Shown here: positions 25,102 to 31,858 of the stretch, in pieces
Layout: every line of letters begins with the position of its first letter
How positions within the stretch are numbered: the first letter of the stretch is position 1
Assembly: GCA_002407045.1 (NCBI GenBank)
Contig: DHKB01000041.1
Location: 1 to 34,762 of the forward strand
DNA length: 34,762 bases
Source of the DNA: Candidatus Bruticola papionis
Lineage (GTDB): Bacteria > Vulcanimicrobiota > Xenobia > Xenobiales > Xenobiaceae
Reading direction: 5' to 3'
The notes under the pieces: model-generated
The model's database searches: none
Seen by the model: the letters and a program-made list of their open reading frames with translations, nothing else
What the model was told of the DNA's origin: nothing
Made by a program: the position numbers and the translations under genes

Positions 25102-25116
25102 CCTCAACTTTTGAGG
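25102..25116 (-). promoter_or_regulatory. Hairpin that would hide the manA ribosome site
   Basis: On the minus strand CCTCAA-AAG-TTGAGG, a perfect 6-bp stem. Its 3' arm contains the GAGG Shine-Dalgarno five bases before the manA ATG, so folding would block initiation. Confidence 0.45.
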
Positions 25117-25297
25117 GCCAGAATTTTTTAATAGTTGTAGTTTTCCTCTGCAGCAAAATATTTTTTGGCACTTATCACTGACAGCCGCAGCCAATTAAGC
25201 TAATATTAAAGAGCGCCGCTCGAGATTATTTCAGCATTCTGCGCTACATTTTTAGCTGCAAAAAAATATCTATAATTCGCGGGAGGAAAACATATAT

Positions 25298-25819
25298 ATG
25301 TACAAACGCGTTTCAATTTTTCTGACCATTTGTCTTAGCTTACTTACTTTATTAGCTTGTACTGAGTCTACTCAAGCTGGGCAAGAAAAAAACTATGGCA
25401 AATTGCCCAAAATTACTGGCCAAAGCTACAATGGCCAAAAAATTGACACTTCTAAGTATAAAGGAAAAGTGCTTATCGTCGATTTTTGGGCCACTTGGTG
25501 TCCGCCTTGCCGTAAAGAAATTCCCGGCTTTATCGCTTTACAAAAGCAATACGGCCCGAAAGGTTTACAAATCGTCGGCGTCTCCTTTGATGACGAAGAA
25601 GCCGAACACAAACAATTTGCTAAGCAAGAGCGCTTAAATTATCCTTCCATTTTAGGTAAAGACAACGTGGCGGCTGTCAACGCCGTAGAAAAAAAGATCG
25701 GCTCTATTGAAGGTATCCCCACTACAATTGTTGTCGATCGCCAAGGCAACATCCGCTACGTCCATGTAGGTTATGCCGACAAAGCCGAATTTGAAAAAAT
25801 TATCAAGAAATATCTGTAG
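25298..25819 (+). CDS. TlpA-like thioredoxin-fold lipoprotein
   Basis: 173 aa. The signal peptide ends in a lipobox LLAC with lipidated C21. The thioredoxin fold follows, with active site W-C68-P-P-C71, the cis-proline loop GIPTT and the TlpA/ResA-type insert before it. It is membrane-anchored outside the cytoplasm and probably reduces disulfides in cytochrome c maturation or oxidised envelope proteins. No cytochrome or partner DsbD gene is adjacent, so the electron source is unknown. The ATG follows GGGAGG. It is monocistronic with a strong terminator. Confidence 0.93.
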   Translation: MYKRVSIFLTICLSLLTLLACTESTQAGQEKNYGKLPKITGQSYNGQKIDTSKYKGKVLIVDFWATWCPPCRKEIPGFIALQKQYGPKGLQIVGVSFDDEEAEHKQFAKQERLNYPSILGKDNVAAVNAVEKKIGSIEGIPTTIVVDRQGNIRYVHVGYADKAEFEKIIKKYL

Positions 25820-25826
25820 CTAAAAC

Positions 25827-25871
25827 AAAAATGCCCGCCTTTTTCTTCAAGATGAAAAGTCGGGCATTTTT
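25827..25871 (+). terminator. Terminator after the TlpA-like gene
   Basis: Stem AAAAATGCCCG / CGGGCATTTTT (25827-25837, 25861-25871) with a further inner pairing CTTTT/AAAAG. It has T-runs on both strands, so it may also serve the convergent gpmA. Confidence 0.88.
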
Positions 25872-25953
25872 GGCATTTATTCGTCGTTAGCTAGGCTGCT
25901 GCGGCTCTTAACTTTTAACTCAAGCCGAACAATTGTAGCTAAACTTGAAAAGA

Positions 25954-26640
25954 TTACAGATAGTACTTTTTAACAAAAGCTAAGGTTTTGTCATCGAGCT
26001 CGTAAACCAAAGGCTTACCGGTAGGAATTTCTACATCCATGATCTCTTTGGTACCGATATTTTCGATGTATTTTACTAAAGCTCTGATGCTGTTGCCGTG
26101 AGCAGCGATGATGCATTTTTTGCCAGCCAAGAGAGCGGGCTTAATGTCGGAATTCCAGTAAGGAACCACGCGATCTACGGTGTCAAGCAAATGCTCAGTG
26201 CAAGGAAGCTGGTCAGGAGTAAGATCTTTGTACTTAGGATCGTTACCAGGATAGCGCTCGTCGCTCTTATCTAACGCCGGGGGACGTACGTCGGCACTGC
26301 GACGCCAAATGTGAACTTGCTCAGCACCGTATTTGGCGCGGGTTTCGTCTTTGTTGAGGCCTTGCAAAGCACCATAGTGACGCTCATTTAAACGCCAGCT
26401 ATAGTGAATTGGAATGTTGCTCTCGCCGAGCTCGTTGAGAATGATTTCCAAAGTGTGGTTGGCTCTCTTCAAAACGGAAGTGAAAGCTTCATCAAAGGTG
26501 AAACCGTTAGCTTTGAGCAAACGACCGGCCTCTTGAGCCTCTTTAATGCCATTTTCACTAAGATCAACATCGGTCCAACCAGTGAAACGATTTTCCAAGT
26601 TCCACATGCTCTGGCCATGACGCACCATAACAAGTTTCAT
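25954..26640 (-). CDS. gpmA: 2,3-bisphosphoglycerate-dependent phosphoglycerate mutase
   Basis: Glycolytic enzyme interconverting 3- and 2-phosphoglycerate, 228 aa. The phosphohistidine site is RHG at 7-9 (H8), then NRFTGWTDVDLSENG, ERHYGALQGLNK and the second active-site histidine in AAHGNSIRALVKY. I start it at ATG 26640, with GAGGAG at proper spacing and the normal MKLVMVRHGQS N-terminus; the open frame extends 23 codons further upstream but without a ribosome site. It is a cytoplasmic, single-gene unit divergent from the beta-propeller gene. Confidence 0.95.
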   Translation of the reverse strand: MKLVMVRHGQSMWNLENRFTGWTDVDLSENGIKEAQEAGRLLKANGFTFDEAFTSVLKRANHTLEIILNELGESNIPIHYSWRLNERHYGALQGLNKDETRAKYGAEQVHIWRRSADVRPPALDKSDERYPGNDPKYKDLTPDQLPCTEHLLDTVDRVVPYWNSDIKPALLAGKKCIIAAHGNSIRALVKYIENIGTKEIMDVEIPTGKPLVYELDDKTLAFVKKYYL

Positions 26641-26916
26641 GGTAAAAAACTCCTCTAAAAAGATATTTGTAAACTGACAGGGGCTCAAATACGACCAAAA
26701 CTTAACCAAAACCTGCCGATTATTTTTCTTCGTGAAAGCTTAACCTTGTTGCACCTTGCTGCTTAACAATTGACTTATCCTTTACCAAACTTATTGCTTA
26801 AGCAGGACAAAAAATTAACTCTGCCAAAATTTCTCGGCGGCAGCTTGGCCGTTTTTTGTGGCCGAACGCCATTTTATCTTTTTGCGCTTCAAATGCGCAG
26901 CGAAGGCGGCCTTTTT

Positions 26917-27888
26917 ATGCGTATAGCTATCGGAACGACCCACGGGGTTATCGTCCTAAAAGAAGGACAGACAGAAATAGACACCTGGACTTTAATCTGT
27001 CACGCTCATCAAGGACGCAATATCCAAGCCATTTTGACCGATCCACGCGGTTCTATTTTGGCCGCCTCTTCACAAGGCTCCATTCACAAAACTAAAGACG
27101 GCGAAAATTGGATGACGACCATAGAAGGTTTGGAGGGATTAAATCTTACTGCCATTAGTTCTCACCCCAAGTCTCCTATGGTTATGTATGTGGGCACTCA
27201 GCCGCCTTCAATTTACAAAAGCAAAACCGCCGGCTTGCGCTGGCAAAAGTTGCCTAGTTTCAATCAACTTCCCAGTTCCGACAATTGGGTCTATCCCGTG
27301 CCACCATATCGCGCTTCTGTAACTAAATTGCGTCAACATCCACTCCACCCCAACGTAGTGTTTGCTTCAGTAGCTCAGGGCGGCTTTATGGGCAGCTTAG
27401 ATGGCGGCCTCACTTGGACGGAGCGCCCTGTCAGCGTAGGCAAAGAAGTAAATGATTTTGCCATTCATGCTTTAGCTCCCAATCGTATTTTCTCAGCCAC
27501 TTCAGCCGGCCTCTTCCGCTCTAACGATTTGGGCTCAACTTGGGAGCAGCTCGAACACGGTTTGCCCTACACTTTTGCCCGCCGCGTGGCTATTGCCCCT
27601 TACAATCCCAATTTAATTATGGCCAGCTTAAGCCAGATGCGCGACGACAGCGGAGCCCAAATTATCGTTTGCTCCCAAGATGGCGGCGACACTTGGCAAG
27701 TTAAAAATGTCGGTTTGCCTTCCTTAACTAACCAGCGCATTACTTCAATTAGCGCTTTGAAAGATAACATTTTCGCTTTTTCCACTTTGACTGGCAACGT
27801 TTATTTAACTACTAACGGCGGTGATTTGTGGAGAGCTATCTACTTAAGCAGAAACACCATTAACATTATTCAGCTTATGCCCAACTAA
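26917..27888 (+). CDS. Asp-box (BNR) beta-propeller protein
   Basis: 323 aa from ATG 26917 (MRIAIGTTHGVIVLKEG), chosen because GAAGGCGG lies upstream and the propeller begins here; the longer frame from 26770 adds 49 residues of non-domain sequence. Four Asp-box motifs of the S-x-D-x-G-x-T-W type are visible: SLDGGLTWTERP, SNDLGSTWEQL, SQDGGDTWQVK and TTNGGDLWRAI. This marks a sialidase/sortilin-like beta-propeller. No signal peptide is present with this start, so the protein seems cytoplasmic, unlike true sialidases, and I see no sialidase RIP motif or catalytic arginine triad. Function unknown; homologues are annotated as glycosyl hydrolases without evidence. Confidence 0.82.
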   Translation: MRIAIGTTHGVIVLKEGQTEIDTWTLICHAHQGRNIQAILTDPRGSILAASSQGSIHKTKDGENWMTTIEGLEGLNLTAISSHPKSPMVMYVGTQPPSIYKSKTAGLRWQKLPSFNQLPSSDNWVYPVPPYRASVTKLRQHPLHPNVVFASVAQGGFMGSLDGGLTWTERPVSVGKEVNDFAIHALAPNRIFSATSAGLFRSNDLGSTWEQLEHGLPYTFARRVAIAPYNPNLIMASLSQMRDDSGAQIIVCSQDGGDTWQVKNVGLPSLTNQRITSISALKDNIFAFSTLTGNVYLTTNGGDLWRAIYLSRNTINIIQLMPN

Positions 27889-27920
27889 ATTGCCGAGCTT
27901 TTAGGTAAACACAATTTAGC

Positions 27921-27966
27921 AAGTCTGCACAATTAAAATATTTAATTATGCAGGCTTTTTTATTTT
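27921..27966 (+). terminator. Terminator after the beta-propeller gene
   Basis: Imperfect stem GTCTGCA-c-AATTAA / TTAATT-a-TGCAGGC followed by a T-rich run from 27956. Confidence 0.8.
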
Positions 27967-28015
27967 TAGTGTAAAAGTTAAGCTTCCGATTTTAATACTG
28001 TACAGGTGAAAAAGA

Positions 28016-29245
28016 ATGTCCGTTTTACGTCCCTTCCGCGCTTTACGTCCCCATCCTAAGTATGTGGCTCAAGTTGCCGAAGTTCCTTACGATGTAGTAG
28101 ATCGCAAAGAAGCCAAAGCTTTAGGTGAAGGTCATCCTTTGAGCTTTATTCACGTTTCTCGCGCCGAAATCGATCTTCCCGATTCCGTAGACGCCTACGA
28201 TCCTTCCGTCTATGCCAAAGCTGCCGAGAACCTTAAGAAGCTCTGTGACGAAGGCGCTCTTTTCTTAGATGAAACTCCCGCTGTTTACGTATATCAGCAG
28301 CAAATGGGCGACCACGTCCAGACCGGTATTGCCGCCACCTTCTCCGTAGATGAGTATGACAACAACCTCATCAAAAAGCACGAGAAGACCCGCAAAGCTA
28401 AAGAAGATGATCGCACCAACCATATCATCACCACCAAAGCTCAGACCGGCCCCGTTTTCCTCACTTACAAAGCTCGCCCCGAAATTGACGCTATTGTCAA
28501 TAAAGTGATCGCCACCGAGCCTTTATATAATTTTGTTGCTCCCGATGGCATTCGTCACACCGCTTGGAAATTGGAAAATTGCCAAGACTTAGTTGAAGAA
28601 TTTGCTAAGATTCCCGCTCTTTACATTGCCGACGGACACCACCGCGCCGCTTCTGCTAGCCGTACCAGAGCCAAACTTCGCTCCGAAGATCCCAACTGGA
28701 AGGGCACCGAAGCTGCCAACTTCTTCTTGGCCGTAGCTTTCCCTGACGATCAGCTTAAGATCATGGCTTACAACCGCGTAGTGGCCGATTTAAATAACCA
28801 TAGCGAGGAGAATTTCTTGGCCGAGCTCAAGAAGGTTGTACCTGTAGCCGAAAATGCTTCTCCCGAGCCTCAGAAAGACGGTCACGTCAGCATGTACTTA
28901 GGCAAAAAATGGTACGATCTCGACCTTAATCCTCTTAAAGAGAAAGCTGCCACTCCCGCTCAGAAATTGGACGCTGCTGTCTTGCAAGACAACGTGCTCA
29001 ATCCTTTGTTAGCTATCGACGATCCTCGTACCAACGAGCGTATCGACTTTGTGGGCGGCATTCGCGGTACCGGCGAATTGGTTAAGAGAGTAGATGAAGG
29101 CCGCGCTCAAGTCGCTTTCTCTATGCGTCCAGTCAGCTTAAAAGAGCTCATGGATATTGCCGACGCCGGCGAAATTATGCCTCCTAAGTCCACTTGGTTC
29201 GAGCCCAAATTGCGCGACTCTATCGTCAACCACGCTTTGGCTTAA
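28016..29245 (+). CDS. DUF1015-family protein
   Basis: 409 aa, full length for DUF1015. It shows the family opening (RPFRALRPHPKYVAQVAEVPYDVV), KKHEKTRKAKEDDRTNHI, and the hallmark PALYIADGHHRAASA near the middle, with NFFLAVAFPDDQLKIMAYNRVV after it. The DGHHR motif resembles the one in ParB/sulfiredoxin-fold serine kinases such as SerK, and DUF1015 genes are often next to serA/serC in other genomes, so a link to serine metabolism is a hypothesis. Here neither gene adjoins it. Its codons are strongly biased (many GCC, CTC, ACC, GAG), unlike the AT-rich accessory genes, suggesting high expression. The ribosome site is AGGTG. Confidence 0.9.
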   Translation: MSVLRPFRALRPHPKYVAQVAEVPYDVVDRKEAKALGEGHPLSFIHVSRAEIDLPDSVDAYDPSVYAKAAENLKKLCDEGALFLDETPAVYVYQQQMGDHVQTGIAATFSVDEYDNNLIKKHEKTRKAKEDDRTNHIITTKAQTGPVFLTYKARPEIDAIVNKVIATEPLYNFVAPDGIRHTAWKLENCQDLVEEFAKIPALYIADGHHRAASASRTRAKLRSEDPNWKGTEAANFFLAVAFPDDQLKIMAYNRVVADLNNHSEENFLAELKKVVPVAENASPEPQKDGHVSMYLGKKWYDLDLNPLKEKAATPAQKLDAAVLQDNVLNPLLAIDDPRTNERIDFVGGIRGTGELVKRVDEGRAQVAFSMRPVSLKELMDIADAGEIMPPKSTWFEPKLRDSIVNHALA

Positions 29246-29256
29246 TATGCTAATAA

Positions 29257-29339
29257 TGCGTTTAGCGGTAGATACTAAACGCACTATATAAAGCAAGCTC
29301 CCTTCCGCAGCTACAAAACTGCCAAAGGGAGCTTTTTTT
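29257..29339 (+). terminator. Tandem hairpins and terminator after the DUF1015 gene
   Basis: The first hairpin is TGCGTTTAG/CTAAACGCA (29257-29283). The second is AAGCTCCCTT/AAGGGAGCTT (29295-29304 and 29325-29334) with an inner GCAG/CTGC pairing, followed by TTTTT. The second is a strong intrinsic terminator. Confidence 0.88.
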
Positions 29340-29374
29340 GTTTATCCAACGCTATATAACAACACAACTAATAT

Positions 29375-29413
29375 TAGTCAACTACTATTGACTAGCATTG
29401 ACTAAGATGACTA
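29375..29413. repeat. Short GACTA repeats
   Basis: TAGTCAA (29375) inverted against TTGACTA (29388), then TTGACTA again (29398) and ATGACTA (29407): direct spacing of 10 and 9 bp. The cluster lies between two gene ends and its meaning is unclear; it may be a decayed terminator of the cupin gene. Confidence 0.5.
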
Positions 29414-29431
29414 ACATTCCGTATATGAGGC

Positions 29432-29885
29432 TTATTTGTATTGTTCGTCAGTAACTGGTTCTAGCCAGTCGGTTTTATTGTTTGGTAAGTTTGTTTCTAC
29501 TGAAATATGGGAAAATTCGCTGTCTGGAGCGGCGCCGTGCCAGTGTTTAACGTTAGGCGGAATGCGCACCACATCGCCGCGCTTGAGAATTTGTATTTCT
29601 TGGCCTTCAGCTTGATAGCGCCCTTCTCCGGCTGTTACCAACAAGATCTGGCCGCCACTATGTTTATGCCAGTGAGTTCTGGCTCCTTTATCAAAAGTTA
29701 CATTGGCTATAGAAGAATGCCAAACATCATCATTAGCGCTAAGCCTAGTCAAATAAGTCGTTCCAGTAAAATACTTGTTGAATGGGTTTAAGTCGCCTTT
29801 GCTAAAAGGCTGGTCTAATTCTTGGGCTATAGCAACTCCTCCACAAAGCAGAAATAGAGCTGCAGCAGCAATATTTTTTTTTCAT
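29432..29885 (-). CDS. Exported cupin protein, frameshifted at A9 in the signal peptide
   Basis: From ATG 29885 (AGGAG seven bases upstream) the start reads Met then nine A. With eight A the frame gives a textbook signal peptide (MKKNIAAAALFLLCGGVAIA, then QELDQPF) running straight into the cupin domain. With nine A, as here, it hits a stop after about 27 codons. The downstream frame is open from TTG 29752 to 29432: THWHKHSGGQILLVTAGEGRY (metal-binding HWHKH), then GDVVRIPPNVKHWHGAAPDSEFSHISVE. This matches the small cupins related to carboxymuconolactone decarboxylase/quercetinase-like proteins. It is either a sequencing error, a pseudogene, or a gene rescued by slippage on the A-tract. Its promoter is intact and MerR-type. 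Confidence 0.8.
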
Positions 29886-29943
29886 AGTATTTCTCCTCTA
29901 GCCAATATTTTCTTCAAAAACATCACGTCTTTCCATGACTTGG

Positions 29944-29974
29944 ATTATACAGACCTAAAGTTACTTTAGGTCAA
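29944..29974 (-). promoter_or_regulatory. MerR-type 19-bp-spacer promoter of the cupin gene
   Basis: On the minus strand: TTGACC (29969-29974), exactly 19 bp, consensus TATAAT (29944-29949). A perfect dyad, GACCTAAAGT and its complement around one central base, covers 29952-29972. The dyad resembles operators of AdhR/NmlR-type MerR regulators that sense electrophiles. The cognate regulator is not in the window. Confidence 0.85.
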
Positions 29975-29997
29975 GATGATACAATCACTCTTAGCAT

Positions 29998-30060
29998 CTA
30001 TTTTTATAGTATCAATAGTAACTATTTTTAGTATCAATAATTATATTTTTACTATCAAAT
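29998..30060. repeat. Three imperfect AT-rich tandem repeats
   Basis: Units of about 22-24 bp built on CTATTTTTAGTATCAATA start at 29998, 30022 and 30044 (the third reads TATTTTTACTATCAAAT). They lie between the cupin promoter and the macrodomain gene and could be regulator sites or a curved-DNA element. The remaining 29975-30172 stretch shows no clear promoter. Confidence 0.6.
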
Positions 30061-30172
30061 AGCGCAATTAATATTAAAAAAACAGCTATAAGCTGTAATT
30101 TATGCTAGACTGAAATTGTTCGCAGTAATGAAAAAACGTGCAACACGGCACAATAAAGGCGAGGTAAAAATC

Positions 30173-30964
30173 ATGGATCAAACTCAGCGCCGACTGTTTC
30201 TTATCAACTATCTTTTTGAAGAGCAATCTCAAAAAGATAGAAATTTTGCTTCCGAACGTATTCCTGAAGATGAGGCTAAGCAAAAACGTATTTTGCGCTC
30301 TTTAGTTAATATGCGAGCTCCTAAGCCTATAAGCGATGAGTTCTTACGCATACAAAATGAATATATGCAAGAAGAGCTCAAGCAAATGGATATTTTTGAT
30401 GTAGCTCAACTTGAAGATTTAGAGCCACATATAAGTTTGTGGCAAGGAGATATAAGCAAATTGCGCTGCGGCGCTATAGTCAACGCTGCCAATAGCGACA
30501 TGGTAGGTTGCTTTATTCCTTGCCACAATTGTGTAGACAACATTATTCACACTTATTCCGGAGTGCAATTGCGCTGGGAATGTGCGCAAATTATCGACAA
30601 GATGGGCTGCGGATTGCCTACTGGCGCAGCAAAAATAACTAAAGCTTATAATTTGCCTTGTAAACATGTGTTGCATACCGTAGGGCCAACCATTTTCAGT
30701 GAATTGACACAAGACGATGAAAAAGCGTTGGCTTCTTGTTATCGCTCTTGTTTAGATTTAGCCCAACAAAGCAACGTAGAATCTGTAGCTTTTTGCTGTA
30801 TTTCTACTGGCGTTTTTCGCTTCCCCAACCAAAGAGCCGCAGAAATTGCCGTCCAGACCGTGCGTCAATATTTGCGAAACACTTCTAAGCCGCTTAAAGT
30901 CATATTCAATGTCTATTTAGACAAAGACCGCGCTATTTATGAAGAGCTTTTTAAAAGGGATTAA
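30173..30964 (+). CDS. Zinc macrodomain protein-ADP-ribose hydrolase
   Basis: 263 aa from ATG 30173, preceded by GAGGT at seven bases; the frame upstream adds 19 basic residues without a ribosome site. An N-terminal helical extension (about 1-85) precedes the macrodomain: SLWQGDISKLRCGAIVNAAN (ADP-ribose loop 1), then GCFIPCHNCVDNIIHTYSGV, where C113, H118 and C120 are the candidate zinc ligands, and the second loop CISTGVFRFPNQRAA. Zn-macrodomain enzymes remove ADP-ribose from protein side chains. In staphylococci and streptococci they sit with a SirTM sirtuin and lipoate genes; none is present here. It may counter ADP-ribosylation by the DUF3990-like protein elsewhere in the window (speculative). 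Confidence 0.88.
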   Translation: MDQTQRRLFLINYLFEEQSQKDRNFASERIPEDEAKQKRILRSLVNMRAPKPISDEFLRIQNEYMQEELKQMDIFDVAQLEDLEPHISLWQGDISKLRCGAIVNAANSDMVGCFIPCHNCVDNIIHTYSGVQLRWECAQIIDKMGCGLPTGAAKITKAYNLPCKHVLHTVGPTIFSELTQDDEKALASCYRSCLDLAQQSNVESVAFCCISTGVFRFPNQRAAEIAVQTVRQYLRNTSKPLKVIFNVYLDKDRAIYEELFKRD

Positions 30965-31014
30965 AGCTACATTTTTCCTCGGCAGAGCCTTTTTGGCTGT
31001 GCTTTGTGGATAGG

Positions 31015-31562
31015 TTAAGGGCGCAGCGCTGTTATGGGCACCACAAAGACACCATCGGGGCGGCGGTAGGCGGCTTTGCTTAAACCACAGAGTACACACA
31101 AAATTGCAGGCGGCCTGCCTTTGGGATCGTCTTTAATTTGTCGTTGTATTTCCAATAAATTGGCAGCTGCTGTGTCTATTTGGTTGGCGCCTAGCTTTAT
31201 TTCAAAAGCGGCCCATTGTCCATCAGGCCTTTCTACTACGGCATCTATTTCTTTATTTTTATAATCTTGATAATGGTACAATCTGCCGCCAAAGGAATCA
31301 GCATAGATCGACAAATCACGTTCGCAAAGGGCCTCAAACAAAAAGCTCAGAGTTTCTAAATCATTAAGTAAACTTTCCGGAGTAGCTCCTAAGAGAGCGC
31401 AAGCTAAAGAAGGATCGGCTAAATGGCGCTTTGACAATGATAATAAGAAGTCCAGGTTTTGCCACACCACTTAGGCCCTTCTATACAAACAGCCCCAAAA
31501 GTAGCTAAGTATTCTTGAATTTTTTTATCTATAACTCTAACTTTGTAACCTTGACGTTGCAT
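31015..31562 (-). pseudogene. Broken AAA ATPase (DUF4143 family)
   Basis: ATG 31562 with GGAGG begins a normal ATPase N-terminus (VRVIDKKIQEYLATFGAVCIEGPKWCGKT, Walker A included) that stops at 31419. In another frame, from about 31470 to 31015, the typical C-terminal end follows: LADPSLACALLGATPESLLND, FLFEALCERDL, YHYQDYKNKEIDAVVE, WAAFEIKLGANQID and a VFVVPI end. Full-length members have about 410-430 residues, so roughly 230 residues between Walker A and the C-terminal domain have been deleted, with a frame change at the joint near 31455-31465. Walker B and the sensor are lost. It is a different subfamily from the intact ATPase at 15092. Confidence 0.88.
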
Positions 31563-31621
31563 TAGGCTTAGCCTCCACTAGCGAAAATATTCGCCAATAT
31601 TTAATACTGCAATTTTAGTGT

Positions 31622-31713
31622 ATTCAGTCAAATTTGCGCTTTTCATTCAGTCAAATTCACAAATTTCATTCAGTCATATTTTTAGTTTTTATTCAGTCAT
31701 ATTTTGGCAGTAC
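31622..31713. repeat. Four direct repeats with exact 23-bp period
   Basis: ATTCAGTCA starts at 31622, 31645, 31668 and 31691, each followed by an AT-rich stretch. The nine-base core is identical in all four and the spacing is exactly 23 bp. On the minus strand the core reads TGACTGAAT, and the copy nearest the broken ATPase gene forms a TTGACT -35-like box. The array may be a regulator-binding array or an iteron-like element. The remaining parts of the 31563-31858 gap hold only the terminator listed separately. Confidence 0.85.
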
Positions 31714-31792
31714 AGTGCACTAAGCTCGCATATCAAGCAAGAGGCTTTGTCTTATGCAGTGTTAATTTAGCCGTGAACAATTTCAAAAACGC

Positions 31793-31834
31793 AAAAAAAA
31801 ATCCGAACCGTACAAAAAGTGCGATTCGGATTTT
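31793..31834 (-). terminator. Terminator after the dynamin-like operon
   Basis: Stem AAAATCCGAA / TTCGGATTTT (31798-31807, 31825-31834) with a 17-nt loop, followed on the minus strand by a run of T. Confidence 0.88.
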
Positions 31835-31858
31835 ACTTTGTATTGGCGGAGAGCTTCG

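Noticed and set aside
25271..25276. TATAAT just upstream of the TlpA-like gene
   Set aside because: Transcription from it would start in or next to the GGGAGG ribosome site, and no -35 box lies 16-18 bp upstream; the region is simply AT-rich.
26770..26916. N-terminal extension of the beta-propeller protein
   Set aside because: The extra 49 codons have no ribosome site and no domain; a GC-rich hairpin with T6 lies inside this stretch, and a good start with GAAGGCGG lies at 26917.
31622..31713. CRISPR array
   Set aside because: The conserved core is only nine bases and the intervals are 14 bases, far too short for repeats and spacers; no cas genes are near.
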